A stretch of 64,000 nt of DNA, taken from contig NC_087066.1 of the NCBI RefSeq assembly GCF_963678635.1, positions 1-64,000 of the forward strand, written 5' to 3'. The DNA comes from Symsagittifera roscoffensis. Its lineage: Eukaryota > Xenacoelomorpha > Acoela > Convolutidae. This document shows, one piece after another, positions 45,071 to 56,892 of this stretch (positions are counted from its first letter, which is position 1; every line of letters begins with the position of its first letter). The notes under the pieces were generated by a model, which was not told the DNA's origin, searched no databases, and saw only the letters and a program-made list of their open reading frames with translations. The position numbers were made by a program, and so were the translations under genes.

Positions 45071-45410
45071 CATCGGTTTTTTGTTTAGAAACGACATTGG
45101 GCTCCGGGAGTCTTCGATTGCAAACAAATTTACTGTTTTTGTCTTTAGTTTTATGATGTGTCCGTTTAAATCATCATCGGAGAAATTTGTTGCATTTTTA
45201 TTTCGAATGCTTCTGATATTGTCATCACTGAATAACTATCTACTTTGTACTCATCCCAACCATTTTTGACGTTAACTCAGCAAACGCGACTGGGTCGAGT
45301 TCTGTTTCTTGACTTTCTGATTCGTTTTCTTTTTGTTCAACGTTGTCATCGCCATCTCCTAGATAGTTAACATTTCCTGAACGACACACTTTAGCAAAAT
45401 GGCCTCGTTT
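45071..45410 (-). pseudogene. Family A protease N-terminal part, copy 4
   Basis: Minus-strand homologue of 44290-44610 starting in the active-site region (around 45085) and running to the knuckle. Contains the acidic VEQKENESESQ segment and single-base deletions that break the frame near 45200 and 45265. Confidence 0.65.
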
Positions 45411-46454
45411 GGCGCATTTAGAACAAATTTTATCTTTTGCCGGACGTGATTGTAGGTGGTTTTGTCCAAATTAGTTACCATATTTGTAACATTGCCTTAA
45501 TGCGTTGGGAAATTGACTTCTTTGTTGACGTGATTGGCCTCTTCCATTTTGTGTACCTCGAGGATATCCGCGTCCCCGTAAGTTTCCACGGCCTCTTTGA
45601 GGTGTCTGATTGTCAGCGAAATTATCTCGTCCTCGTTGGTTGATATAGTCCATTGGTTCCTGTTTTGGTGTTGATACTTGGTTTCCGAACGGACTTGTTT
45701 TCATAGTGCGGCTATGTTCGGTTCCCTTTTCTCTACGTATTGCATACCCGTACGCATCTTGTGGTCTTCTTGTTTGTGCGAGTATTTCTTTGGCTATCTT
45801 TTCATTTAGTATATGAGCCGTAAACACATCTCGCACCCACTCATCCTCTCTGTCCCCGCAATCGGCTCTTGACGCCAACTCGACTAGATCAGCATGGAAT
45901 TGTTCGAGGCTTTCAATCTTTTCCTTTTTTCTGCAAATAAAACTGTATCGTTCAAACGCGACAATCCTGGTTGTTATGAATATGTCTTCTAGAGTGGGGA
46001 TTAGCTATCTTGTTTTTACTGTGTGTAGGACTAGGCCTGCTCGTTTTTGCTGTATTTGACGTTGTCCCTCGGCTCCCAGACAAAGAAAGATGTAACTTCT
46101 TACTTTCGCGTCTGCTTCATCCCATCCGAGCGAGTTAAAAAGAACTCCCTTCTCTCTGGCTTTCATCCCGTAGTTCTCCCAACCGGTTCTCTTTGTTTGG
46201 TTGCGCACCTCCCAGTTTTTCTTTTGAGCTTCTGTCTCTCCAGTTACTTCGATCTCGTAAATTGGTTCTGTGGGTTCAACGAGCACGGGTTTATTTCCTT
46301 GAAGGTTTCTTACCTCAATCCCGTCTTTAGTAAATACCGCAACCTCAAAAATCGCTGCCCACTTTGACCATTCCAGTGGTGGCTCGGCTGAGGCTTTCTC
46401 CCAGAACGGGTTGATGTTTAATGGGTTTTTCGAATACCCTGCTTGCTGCGCCAT
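45411..46454 (-). pseudogene. Family A gag, copy 4, nearly complete
   Basis: Gag from ATG 46454 (MAQQAGYSKNPLN) on minus. Open to a single in-frame TAG at 46005-46007 (other copies read TRELIPTLED), then the same frame continues to 45471. Domains: EWSKWAAIFEVAVFTKDG, LRxxIFLCLGAEGQRQ-type helix, capsid end WVRDVFTAHILNE, RG box (INQRGRDNFADNQ, RGRGYPRGTQNGRGQ), and a CYKYGN knuckle ending at a TAA. The second knuckle CAKRGHFAKVC lies at 45430-45390. Confidence 0.8.
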
Positions 46455-46681
46455 GTCATACCTCGGTGACTGAACGTGACTATACTGAATCCGATTGATA
46501 AACTTAATCTCGATGCGCGATTGAGAAACCAACTGTTGTTTACAAACATAAATTAGTGTCTGAATCTTGCTCAAGGACTTAACTCGACATGCCGCCGTAT
46601 CAAGGTCAACTGACCAAACAATATATAAATATGTCAAACAACAAGCAATCATAATGGTGTTTTAGTTTATCAATCCGTACC
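46454..46681 (-). repeat. Family A 5' LTR, U3 end truncated, copy 3
   Basis: Ends ATGACA at 46454 against gag. Upper end fused at about 46681 to the gene S fragment, as at 35651 and 6403. TATATAAATA-type box at 46619-46630. Confidence 0.75.
46579..46630 (-). promoter_or_regulatory. Candidate LTR core promoter (TATA, initiator, DPE-like)
   Basis: On minus: TATTTATATATT at 46630-46619, TCAGTT at 46613-46608 matching the arthropod initiator, and AGTTAA at 46584-46579, exactly +28 to +33 from the initiator A and 5 of 6 to the DPE consensus. The TATA-to-initiator gap (~19) is shorter than the usual ~30, so either the initiator/DPE pair or a start nearer 46600 is used. Conserved in the other LTRs with small changes. 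Inferred only. Confidence 0.35.
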
Positions 46682-46689
46682 TTTCAACT

Positions 46690-47360
46690 GAATTAAGAGT
46701 TTTAAAGGACGAAAGTTATGAAATTGCAAGCTTACTTTCGCCTTCTACAATTAGTGAATCCACATTTCCATCTTCCTCGGATATTGTAAAAACTGCAAGG
46801 GCTATCTGCATAACCCAAGCTCTTACCATCTTTGCTTTTTAGGGTTTTAATGAAGTGTTCTTAATGATTAACCAGAATGAAAGCGGTAACTTTGTACTTT
46901 TTTGCAAAAAAAGGAATTACCCGTTTCAAATTTAACCTCGGAAAAGCGAATTAACAGTAGATTTTTTTCAAAAAAGAAGAATCTCTCAAAAAATTTCAAC
47001 ATCATTTCAGGTAACACAACAACAATTCTGAGGATGTACATCTTGCTGAAAATTCTTATAAACCCAAAGTCAGCAGATCAGGGCTTCTTTATGATAAAAT
47101 TTTGCTGTTGCGTGTAAAATTTTTGGATTGTTCGAACCTTTAAACTGGGTAGCTCGTCACAAAATTCATCATCTATCTTTCGATTTGATTGAATAGTTCA
47201 ACGATCATAAGCATGGTCTCTTGCTAAATAGTCTGGCTTAAAACTACGCTTTGCACTTAATGCATAGCATAACAATTCAAAATAAGTGATGATTGTCCAT
47301 ATATTTGCTGTTAACTGGCATAAAAAACAACCTCCAAAGAACTTGAAATCCTCGGCAAAA
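46690..47360 (+). pseudogene. Gene S exon fragment and intergenic repeat, copy 5
   Basis: 46718-46843 keeps part of the gene S frame and its TAG; the start is lost at the LTR fusion. The rest is the AT-rich intergenic sequence shared with 7.43-7.96 kb. Confidence 0.4.
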
Positions 47361-47890
47361 TTAGCTAAAAACTGATGTTGCAAATGAAGCTTTCAGTTCA
47401 TATTGTTTCTCTCTTTGAGTTACCATCGACAAGAGAGATAAGGCCGGCTCGTTCCGTGCATGAAATTGTGGCTGAGATATCGAAGTGGCGCAGGGTAACT
47501 GAGAAATGAGAGGCGACTTCTCCTGCTGAAAGCCCTGTAGCAACTGACTGCCCAGTTTTGCCCGTCTGTATCCAAATGGTCTCTCTGGGTAGGGTGCCCC
47601 ATGGCCATCTGGCTTCCAGAAGTAGGAGCTCATGCTGATCGAGTGCTGTCTCTTCTCCTGCATGTCTCGCTCTCTCTGCCGGTAATCGATCGAGTCTCTC
47701 TCCTCCACTTGACTGGTCAAATGGTCATGGTATCTTTTGGCCTCCAGTGGGTTCGGGTGTCTCACATCCAGCTTGTGTCGTGAAATGTCAGACAGATTCC
47801 TAGGATCCGCAATGACTTCTCCGCTGGCGCTTCTCTTCGGGTAGCCGGATGCGTCCAGCTGTCTTATTTTCTCGACCAAGTCCAGAGCTG
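47361..47890 (-). pseudogene. CSPP1-like gene, 3' fragment, copy 4
   Basis: Minus-strand open fragment ending TSVFS at 47361, from LDLVEKIRQLDASGYP through HDHLTSQVEERDSIDYRQ and HGAPYPERPFGY. The open frame continues upstream to 48134 only through unrelated joined sequence, so its apparent 257 codons are chimeric. Truncated at the GCTGATTCAGG junction. Confidence 0.55.
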
Positions 47891-48699
47891 ATTCAGGATG
47901 CCTTGATTGACAAGTTTGTTCAGCTTCAAACTTGTGAAGCAACAACGTTGGGAAACAATTTTGAGTGATTCTTAAAAAGCAAACTGTATTCCACTCGATG
48001 TTTTTTTCTGCGTTGATGCGGTTTTTGTTTTTTCGATAGGCTGGAGCTTGAGGAAACAAGCTCATTACCAGGCCAAACATTGCACTGGATGAGACACAAT
48101 TTGGTTGCTGTAGGTCACTGGAATCAAAAGACAACCTTTAAACATGCCTCATCCAGTTTCTCTCTGTGCGCGGGTAGTTCGGGTGCAGAGTCAGTCTCTC
48201 GGGGGGACTGCCGTGGGGTATGTGCTGTCCCTTCTCGTACATGAGGTAGCTTGCGAACCTGCCCTGCACTGTCTGCTGTTACAGCTCCTACTCCTTCTGA
48301 GAGAGAGTGTTGGAAGTAATCTGCAGCTGAGCAGTCGATTGAATCTCCCTCTCCACTCACTTTAGCGATTCCTCAAGAGAGAAGTTTTCGATGTTCTTCT
48401 GCAGAGTTTTCGAATACTCTGCCAAACACCTTTATCTTGAATTTAATTTCGATTATCCGCCCAGCGAGATACCTCTAGGGATAGCAATCTTAGATCCTCT
48501 ATTTCCGGTATTTAGACTTAGCTCTTTAAATCCCTCACCTCAAAGGCATGCGCAGCCGAAAAAAAAACACATCTAAAAGAAGTTGAAAAAGAAGTACAAT
48601 TAATTGACAACATTCAGGATGCCTTGATTGACAAGTTTGCTCAGCTTCGCAACAAATTCAGTTTTTTGGAGCACAAAGTAAGGAAACACTTTTGAGTGA
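47891..48699. pseudogene. Gene Q fragment, CSPP1-like exon fragment and gene Q repeat, copy 3
   Basis: Colinear with 8490-9274 and 41557-42329. Leader piece with ACTGGATGAG/CTCATCCAGT near 48090-48155, minus-strand coiled-coil exon 48450-48145 (with an extra G near 48205 shifting frame before SPxERLTLHPNYP-like residues), then the plus-strand gene Q frame 48560-48693. Confidence 0.4.
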
Positions 48700-50671
48700 T
48701 TCTTAAAAAGCAAAATGTATTCCACTCGATGTCTTACTTTCTGCGTTTATGCGGTTTTTGTTTTTCAATAGGCTGAAGTTTGAGGAAACTAGCTCATTAC
48801 CAAGCCATACAGTGCACTGAATGAGACACAGTTTGGTTGCTGTAGGCACTGAAATCAAAAGGCAACATTTAAACAAGCTTCATTCAGTAGATAGACTTCA
48901 CATTTGTTCCACAATTTGTCGGCACATCATTTATGTTGTGCATTCTGCAACCAGCGAATATAGATGAGTGTTCCGGAACCAGCAAACGTAAGCGGAATCA
49001 GTAAATGTAAGTGAAGTCTGCAAAAATTGTCTGGTTCCGTTATCAATGTGCAGATTCCGTTTTGCTGATTACAATTTCACTTGTTAACGACAGCGTATTT
49101 TTACCATTCACATCTACTTTTTTCTTTATGGTTTCCATTAAATTTCTGGACTCTGGAAAATTTGTTGCCGACTTACATTTTTTTCAGAAACTTCAAGCGA
49201 TACAGATTTTGTAAGTGTTTGTTCGTGGAGTACAATACAGCAAAGGAGATCAACGAAAAATAGAAATGTTGCGGATTCTGCTTGCCTTTCACAAAACACT
49301 GAGTTTGTTCTCATAAGGTTAAGATACTTTAGTGTGTTCTGTAGCATTTTTGAACGTATACCCCTGATCTACGATCTACCCATAAGTGTGGAATCGATCT
49401 GAGACGCACGTTTCACGGAATCAAGTAGGAAACTTTAAGATGATTTTCTTACAGATTGAACAGCGAACTTTTCTCCATTTTTTGCTGCGCTGTATAAAAA
49501 TGACACTTAGTATAAGGTCTTCAACCGCTAAGTGGAAACTCGAGGACATTGAAAACGAAAACAGGTGAGTCAAATTTGAAATCTATGCCGTACTTAAAGT
49601 CAAAAATAAGCGACAAAAAGCTTCGCAGGCCATCCGAATAGCAACGTTATGATTGGCTCAACAAAATTTTTTGATACCGAGTTTATGTAGAAAAACTCCT
49701 ACAAAAAATCAAATAAAACCTTCAAAGTACCTCAAAATCAAACTTCGCAGAGTAGTTTTTTTGAAAATGGACATTTTCCAAGAAAAACTAGAATATTTAA
49801 GAAATGGAAGTTTCCTTATTTTCTTTTTTCCACATTTCTACAAAAAAGTATAAAAAAATATGCAGAGACAAATTCTGTTACACAATCTTTCAGTTGATTG
49901 TTGAATCAAATCAGAATTGGCTGGGCAATAGTTGAAAATAAAAATTCCAAAAAACTTTCAAAATCTCAAACTTTTGATTTTAAGAACGGTCATAGCAGTT
50001 TGTCTACAAAACTTAGGGATTCCTTTTGTATTTAAGAACGTTCATAGCAGTTTTTATACAAAAATTAGGGATTCTGCAAGGAAAATAACTATATTTTTTG
50101 AATCCCAGTTGTTTTTTATTGAGTCTGTAGCCGCGGAACCACCAGTCTTGTTAATATATATAAATCTCAGTTTTGGTAGGGTAGTTTTCCAGAAAAGTGA
50201 ATAAAATTGTAAAAAGTGCGGAAATCTCTGTGATTTTTTTTGGACAAAGCCTAGTTTTTTCTCAAACAAAATAGAAGAATGGCCTCCACTTCCGCAGGAA
50301 AAAAATATTTTTCTTTGATTAAACCGTGTATCTTAGTGATAAAATGTTGTTTTAGTAAAGTTAATTCTACTTTGTACAGTTATAAGAATAAAAAGATAAA
50401 AGTGAATTAATCTGAAAGTTCAAAAAAAAGTGATCGAGCAATCTCTCTTCCGGAGAGAATGAAAATGTGAAGGTCAAACATAGATGACCGGTTAAATCAA
50501 TTAGATAAGGTATAAGCTAAACTAGATTTGATTTTAAAAAAGTGGAATCAACTTATTCCTCAAAGCAGGAAAAAAAATACTTTGCAACATTAACTGGTTG
50601 ACAAACTAACTGCTCCTTATCGCCCCTTTCAGAAACAAATTGAAAAATTAAGCGCCATTTTTCAGCACTAA
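48700..50671 (+). pseudogene. Gene P, copy 4 (all five exons and splice sites present)
   Basis: Best copy. Exon 1 48964-49006 (ATG; donor GTAAGT), exon 2 49188-49210 (acceptor TTTTTTTCAG, donor GTAAGT), exon 3 49455-49564 (acceptor TTCTTACAG, donor GTGAGT; ends KWKLEDIENEN), exon 4 50473-50509 (weak acceptor TGTGAAG, donor GTATAAG; reads SNIDDRLNQLDK), exon 5 50633-50671 (acceptor CCCCTTTCAG; reads KQIEKLSAIFQH and TAA). Lengths fit phases 1, 0, 2, 0. The helix-like end suggests a small coiled-coil protein of ~84 residues; identity unknown. The exon 1 last base is T, not G as at 9592, and would make a stop codon on splicing, so this copy too is probably dead. Confidence 0.6.
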
Positions 50672-50719
50672 GTTAATGTTAGAAGTATCAAAGGAAACTA
50701 ATTTATGCAGTTAAACAAC

Positions 50720-52591
50720 ATGAATTCACGGTCGAGAAATTGGAGTGTGTGTCCGAAAATGAAGATTCCGAAATCATAGTCACCCTGTCCAAAAGAGCTT
50801 CGCGGTGAGATGAAGGATGCTATTCCTTACGATTGTTATTCAGGACAATCGGATTCGATGCTGAGCCAGATTTTTCTTCTAAGTGATCTATAACATCTAT
50901 AAAAAATCCTCTACCGTAACATTTTGGCGGGCTCATGTTTCGGTTTGACCGACTTAGAAGCGTTTCGTTACCGGAGTTAAGAGAAGGCTGTTGGTTGGAA
51001 GTGCCCTTGTCGGAAAACTTGACTATCTCGCAGATCGGAAAGTTTTTTTGAAGATCTTCACCGTGTGTTGCTTTTGTCTTGTCCATTGGATATGTTTCTT
51101 GTGAGGCGACAATTGGTTCCGCCGGAATGGTGCTAATTGAGCATTGTGAAGTTGTTAAATTGCCGTTTGGGTTATCGTCTAAATGCTCAACCTTTATTTT
51201 ATCATTTGCAGTACGAGGGTTAGCAGTGAGGTTAAATTGTTTTTATGTCACTTAGGCTATCGGAAATAGTTAGGTCACTAACCACGTCTCTACAAAGAAA
51301 GCTTTTTGCAATCATTCCCAATCACTAATATTGGAAGTATCCGAGGGAATGAACATCGACTCGTCAGACGCTAAATTACCTGGAGTAATGATCGACTTCT
51401 TAGGATTAATTCTTCGGATTTCCATCGGATTATTTTACAGCAGTGCTATAGATGTTTATCTTTTTTCGGTTCAACTCTTTGTAAAACGAAATTCTCTTGA
51501 TGCGCTCAATCGTTTTCCGAAAAGTTTCATTTTTGAATGGACTTCGATAGGGCATTCTAGACGAAGAAGGTTTTTAGGGAGATGGGTAGTCTGATTTATA
51601 TCCCTTTTCCAGAGATGTCTGATTCTTCTTAGGGATCACAGTATCCTTATATCCATCCTCCACTCTGTCTCCGCATTCAGGTCCCTAGATCTTTTCTTGC
51701 AAATTATCGATTTCCTTTTGTCTGAAACTCCATTGGAGGCTTACCAGATGCCATTGTTTTCCAAAAGCTATATGGTTTTTTTATTAGAAACTATTTCGAA
51801 TGAACAGCATTGAATTTTTGATTGATAAGAGGACCAAAGGTGCCAGATAGTTTTTGAGATAGCATCCGAACTGTACATTTTTGAAAGTCTCGGGCCAATG
51901 TCAACAGATTGATTTTTACAGCATGTACAGTTTTTTCAACTAATCCGTTGGAGCAATGGTCTCCTACTGTACAAAATAGTAATTTATTTTTGATCGAGTC
52001 ACAAAAAAAATGAAATCCTGGCTTGGAGAACAGGATGCATGATCTATTCTAATGAAGTAGGGTATGCCATGCAGGGAGATATAATCTTAAAAAATTTCGA
52101 TAAATGTTTTTGACGATGTGGATGTAGTAATTTTTGCGGATGAATATTTTGAAAATTGGTTGACGCAAAGTAAATCTTTTAATTTGTGCCCCAGTATGAA
52201 TCAAAAGGACCAGAAAAGTCTAAGCTGATATCTTCGTTGGGTTCAAGTAAAGGGAAACTTTACTAATTTGAGAAATTGGAATTATGCTTCTTAGATTCTT
52301 TCCCGTTTTTGTACATTCTGAACATTTTATGCAATGGAAATAAATCTGTCTCTTAATTTGAGGCCACCAGATGGATTGGCCTAAGTATTTCACTCCGAAT
52401 TGATTGGGTTGTTTTTCGTGAAGTGTCTTCATCATAGCTTTTCTCAGGGTAAAGTGGATAACTAATTTACCGTCCATGTATAACAATCCATCGGATTCGT
52501 GTACGTTCTGTACGAAGAGGTGAAAATATGGATAAGTTGCCTTGATCGTCTCGACTTTGTTTTGAAGTGCTTTCACGATGGGGCTCAACAT
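50720..52591 (-). pseudogene. Family B integrase and acidic tail, copy 3
   Basis: Colinear with 11359-13129. H2C2 module 52591-52220 (LLYMDGKLVIHFTLRK, IWWPQIKRQIYF, KCSECTKTGKN); degraded core near 51990-51830; C-terminal domain near 51700-51550; tail 51086-50720, starting KTKATHGEDLQKNFPICEIV and GRGFFIDVIDHLEE, and ending in a VTMISESSFSD-like stretch after a frame change. A stretch at 51130-51260 is absent from copy 2. Confidence 0.75.
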
Positions 52592-53520
52592 TAGGTCATC
52601 TTCGGTTTGGCATTATATAAAGTATTTAGATCCAAAGGACGATCCTGCACTTTCAATTTTTCACGGTATTTACTTAAAATTTTTTCGTGATCAGATATCA
52701 ATGTGAATTCTAGAGAGACTTCATTACTAGGATTGGATGGATTTATTACTATTTTAGTATTTTCCATTTATATTAATTTAAATTTTCATTCGAAAGCAAA
52801 ATTAAATTTGATACAATTGGGAATTGAAAAAATTTAAAAAACGCGGATTTAGAATTTTCAAGGGATTAATATCTGAAGATACCGATGGAATGCATTTTGA
52901 AGTAGGAAACCTGTTCGATTATGGATTATGATTCAGGTTGGAAATTGGAAAATTCGGGTTAATAACTTTTAGAACTGATGCTAAGAGGTAGTTACGTAAT
53001 CTTGCTTAATCGGAATTTTCCAAAATTTGAACCAATAGTATTGCATGACTGTCTTCGATTCTTGATTGTATCATTATTCGCGACAACAAAGTTTTCCTAA
53101 AAATGTGATGGGGGAAGACTTTTCTAGATGGAACTCTTGAAATTAAATCAGTGAGTCCCATATCTTTTCCTGCCAGGTGCTTAATTGTACAATTAGAAGG
53201 TAACAACCGAACGACTCATCTCGTTAGTCTACTGTGATAAACTTTTTCCCGTGGTTTGTTGAAAGGGCGGAAAGTAAGGTTTATGATCTGTAATTACTTC
53301 AAATTCTGATCCATGAAAATAGTTCTTATAATGTTCCCACGCCTAAACCACTTCTAAAAGTTCTAATTTGTTAGTAGAGTTTTTAGATTCTACTGGTTTT
53401 AGAAACTGAGAGGCAAAAGAAACCGTTGTTCCCATGAAGTTGTTCTAGGGATGCCTTTAAACCGTTAGGAGATGCAGCGGTTTTCATTCTGATTTTACGT
53501 TTTACGTCGAAGTGCGTTTT
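52592..53520 (-). pseudogene. Family B linker and RNase H, copy 3
   Basis: Minus strand, colinear with copy 2. HLAGKDMGLTDLISRVP at 53180-53130; RNase H ITDHKP-type block near 53290 and SQFLKPVES-like block near 53400; the first Asp region near 53480 is degraded. Linker 52592-53000 with stops. Confidence 0.7.
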
Positions 53521-54440
53521 GTCTGTCAGATTAATAACTTTTTGTTTGTTTTTCTCAAACGCTTTTGTATGATCGTGATTCCCATAGAAAAAAATTCTTA
53601 TTTAGCAGGGAGCGGAGCAGACTTCACAAAGATGCTATATTAGGAACGAATTTGATTTGAGGAACCGAAAAATGATCATAATTTTTTCAGGTTTTTAGAG
53701 ATAGGTAGGTCCTTTATTGCTTTCACTTTGTCGACCAACAGGGAAATACCTGAACTTGAGATTTTTAATCCTGGCCATTAATTTTCCTTTTTTGGAAATT
53801 TGAATTTTGGCTACTTGATGGCAAAATTGTAATCATCTAAAGTTGATAAGTTTTCAAAATCCATGTTTTTGGGCTCTAAGAAACTTACACTGGACGCAAT
53901 TAAAATGTCGTCTAAGTAACAATTTGAAAATTGAATCGTTCCTAACGTTGAGTCTATGACTCTTTAAAAATTGTTTAGCATATCGCCCATCCCATAAAAC
54001 CAGTTAGCAATTGATGTATGCCGGTAATATCGCCGCCGATTTTGTTAAAGTATTACTGATTACTATATAAATTGTCTAAGGCGAGTTGAAAATTGGCATT
54101 TTTTAATCAAGGTTAGTGAACCATACATCTCCAACGGAATCATTTGAATTTTGAGCTGCTACTTTATCTACAAATTCGTGGTTGCTTGGCGTTTAATGTC
54201 TATTTTTTAGACTTGCTTGTTGATAAAGTTTGAATTTAAAGCCAACTTGATCGATATGACATTTTTACAGGTAATGACGATAGGGCTAATGAAACTATCT
54301 TCGTTGCAATTTTTCAACTTCTTAATGTCCTTTGTTTTTGACCGTTTTGTTTCGGTTTTAACTGAATCGAGTGAATGAAGAGGAACGCGTCTACCTTTTA
54401 CTTGGATGGTTTTTAGTGGTTCGGGAATTTTTTCATCTTA
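53521..54440 (-). pseudogene. Family B reverse transcriptase, copy 3
   Basis: Minus-strand RT remnant colinear with copy 1 (offset near 49.8 kb). The N-terminal block is near 54400-54280 and the palm region near 54190-53900 with many stops. The segment 53640-53780 differs most from the other copies. No intact Asp-Asp motif. Confidence 0.6.
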
Positions 54441-54705
54441 TAATTTATTTTCCCAACCCTAATGAAAATTTTTTTTGAAATGAACGATTTTCTTGTCTTT
54501 TTCTGCTGTGGAAATAAAGTTTATTGACTTGCACATCTTGTTTGTCTGGAAGTCTTAAGGTTATTTGATTTTCTTTCCCGAGGCCAATATTTAGTTTTTT
54601 TTAGTTCTTTTCCGTCGTCGTCAAAGACTAGAGTTATATTCATTATAGAACAATAGTCGCTATCGCCCAATCCATATTCTGACAATGCATTGATCACAAC
54701 ACAAC
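54441..54705 (-). pseudogene. Family B gag-protease junction, copy 3
   Basis: Minus-strand frame near 54748-54521 reads DHPDVNMDRVNRECC and TLVFDDDGKELKK, then falls into a protease-side scrap (STAEKDKKIVHF-like near 54500). It overlaps the start of the duplicated chimera. Confidence 0.6.
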
Positions 54706-55486
54706 ATTCTCTATTTACACGGTCCATATTTACATCTGGATGGTCCAAAGGATTATAATCTGCATTATCTACAATTTGAGTATTTACATTGTGAACATTT
54801 TAAGACAGGGTTCAGAATGTCTGGTGAAGTGATTTTTATACTTACTTGAAGTACAAGTCGTGTCCTTCGCTGAACAAACATAAAGGTGTCTTTTTGAGAA
54901 TGTCCCGCCCCATTTCAAACAGGTATAGCTCTCTTCGATGTTCAGGGTTGAATCTCTCTTGACGTTAAAATGATTATAAGACTTGTTCACTGCTGATCCG
55001 TTAGGTTTAAAACTATTGGTTTTAACGTCAAAAGAGATTCAACCCTGAACAGCGAACGGAGCAATATCTGTATGAAACGCGGCGTGAAATTCTCAAAAGG
55101 ACACCCTGCTGTTTGTCCGGCGAAAGACGGCTCATTTAGCATATGACCCGTAAACACATCTGGCACCGACAATCCTGGTTGTTACGAATGTCTTCTAGAG
55201 TGCGGATTAGCTCTCTTGTTTTTACTGTGTGTAGGACTAGGCCTGGTCGTTGTTTTTGCTGTATTTGACGTTGTCCCTCGGCACCCACACAAAGAAAGAT
55301 GTAACTTCTTAGTTTCGCGTCTGCTTCATCCCATCGGAACGAATTACAAAGAACTTCCTTCTCTTTGGCTTTCATCCCGTCGTTCTCCCAACCGATTCTC
55401 TTTTCTTGGTTGCGCACCTCCCGGTTTTTCTTTTGAGCTTCTGTCTCTCCAGTTGTTTCGATCTCGTAAATTGGTTCTATGGGTTC
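54706..55486 (-). pseudogene. Chimeric family B/family A gag segment, copy 2
   Basis: Second copy of the 5218-5998 chimera, apparently unchanged over ~775 bases. It contains the same inverted repeat (arms ~54833-54969 and ~55018-55128) and the same switch into family A gag at about 55128. It ends at GGGTTCAA, then continues with a scrap of the palindrome (GAGAAACGTTCTACACGAAATG) rather than the rest of family A gag. Confidence 0.75.
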
Positions 55487-56389
55487 AAGAGAAACGTTCT
55501 ACACGAAATGAAACTACGGGATCTTACGACGGGACTTACGAAATCTGTGAAATGACCTTAATACTTACTTGATGTACAAAACAAATTCATGTGTTTGGAG
55601 CAAACGTAGGGAAAGATGTTGTGTGGTTCTTCTGTATGCAAAACTATTGACTTTTTTCATATGGTTGGATATTCCTTTTTCATCTATCAGTGCAAAGTTG
55701 AGTTCCCCCCCTCGTTGGTAGAGTTTCCGTCTGAAGTGTTCTTTGTATATCAGAATTTTTCATGTTATTTATGAAAATATCCCTTATCTATTCGACCTCT
55801 CCTGCTAATATGTCACACCTTTTGGCCATTTTGGCTACGTCTCGCCAAATTTGTCCTAAAGACTCTCTGTCACGTTGCTTCCTTTTTAACAGTTTGTGCC
55901 TTTCAAAAGTGACGTTTGTGTTGCGGCAGTTTGTGACGAAGGCAGTTGCTAAGTTTTCCCAAAACTTTTTAAAGGAGTTTTGAAGTATTTTTACTTTGGT
56001 GGATTTGTGACAGAAGATTCGTTTTCCTTCGTTTCCTAGGGCTAGGTAGAGGATTGAACGGAGTTTCTTGTCAGCTTCTTCCATTCGCAGTCCATCAAAT
56101 TTTTTTGTTTCGTTTTTGATAGATGATTATTCAGAGGTGTTCTCATAACAGTGCTTATCGATTGAACACTGGAAACAGAAAATGCATGATAGTTTTTGAG
56201 TCAATGAAGGTTCATACAACGTTAAAGTTGCTCAAAACTACGACTTTTCCAAAGCTATTTCAACCTTTTCCTCTTGAAAAAAATTAGGCCACAAAATTCC
56301 GTACACTGTGGCTGCCCACTAAAGTCTCGATCTTAGATTTTGCCAATTTTTGTTCACATCAAGTAGGACTTTGTCTCGTGTAAGTCAAA
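55487..56389 (-). pseudogene. Family B gag capsid-like fragment and leader, copy 2
   Basis: Minus-strand gag frame 56084-55788 (EEADKKLRSILYLALGNEGK, TNVTFERHKLLKRKQRDRES, IWRDVAKMAKRCDILAGEVE), one frame longer than at 16.1 kb. Below 55787 IRDIFINNMK-type residues follow after a stop. 56100-56389 is the AT-rich leader. Colinear with 15590-16420. Confidence 0.65.
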
Positions 56390-56641
56390 CTTCAAACATA
56401 CGCAAGGAAACTAAAAAAACCGAATCGTTTTGAAACTTTTGAATTTCAAAAAACAATTAGATGGCCTTAAAGCTGTTTAGTTTTGTAGAACACTTCATGA
56501 TTGACACTTTTTTTGTTAAAATTAACCCAAATCGAGAGAACTGAATCAATATGTATAACATTTAGTTTCGCTAGATAATCCGATAATTAATTTCCATTTT
56601 CAAAATTAGAAATCAATTACGTTTCTCGTGACCTTTACAGT
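56390..56641. other. Shared 260-bp flank, copy 3
   Basis: Homologous to 16424-16688, ending ACTGT (minus) beside the LTR. No gene. Confidence 0.6.
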
Positions 56642-56877
56642 TGTCATACCTCGGTGTGTGAGCGTGACTCTACTGAATCCGATTGATAAACGTAATCTCG
56701 AAGCCCGATTGAGAAAATAACTGTTGTTTAGAAACATAAATTAGTGTCTGAGTCTTGCTCACGGACTTAACTCGGTATGCCGCCGTATCAAGTTCAACTG
56801 ACCAGACAATATATAAATATGTCAAATTAACAAATAATCATAATGGAGATGAGTTTATCGATCCGTACCGTATGGCA
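56642..56877 (-). repeat. Family A 3' LTR, copy 3
   Basis: 236 bp on minus, starting TGCCATAC at 56877 (one change from TGCCATCC) and ending ATGACA at 56642. Preceded by a slightly shortened purine tract (CCCAAGAAGGGGAG). Confidence 0.85.
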
Positions 56878-56892
56878 CTCCCCTTCTTGGGA

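Noticed and set aside
47361-48134. A 257-codon CSPP1-like protein starting at 48134
   Set aside because: The first ~85 codons come from joined gene Q/P leader sequence read in the wrong direction; only 47361-47890 matches the longer copy.
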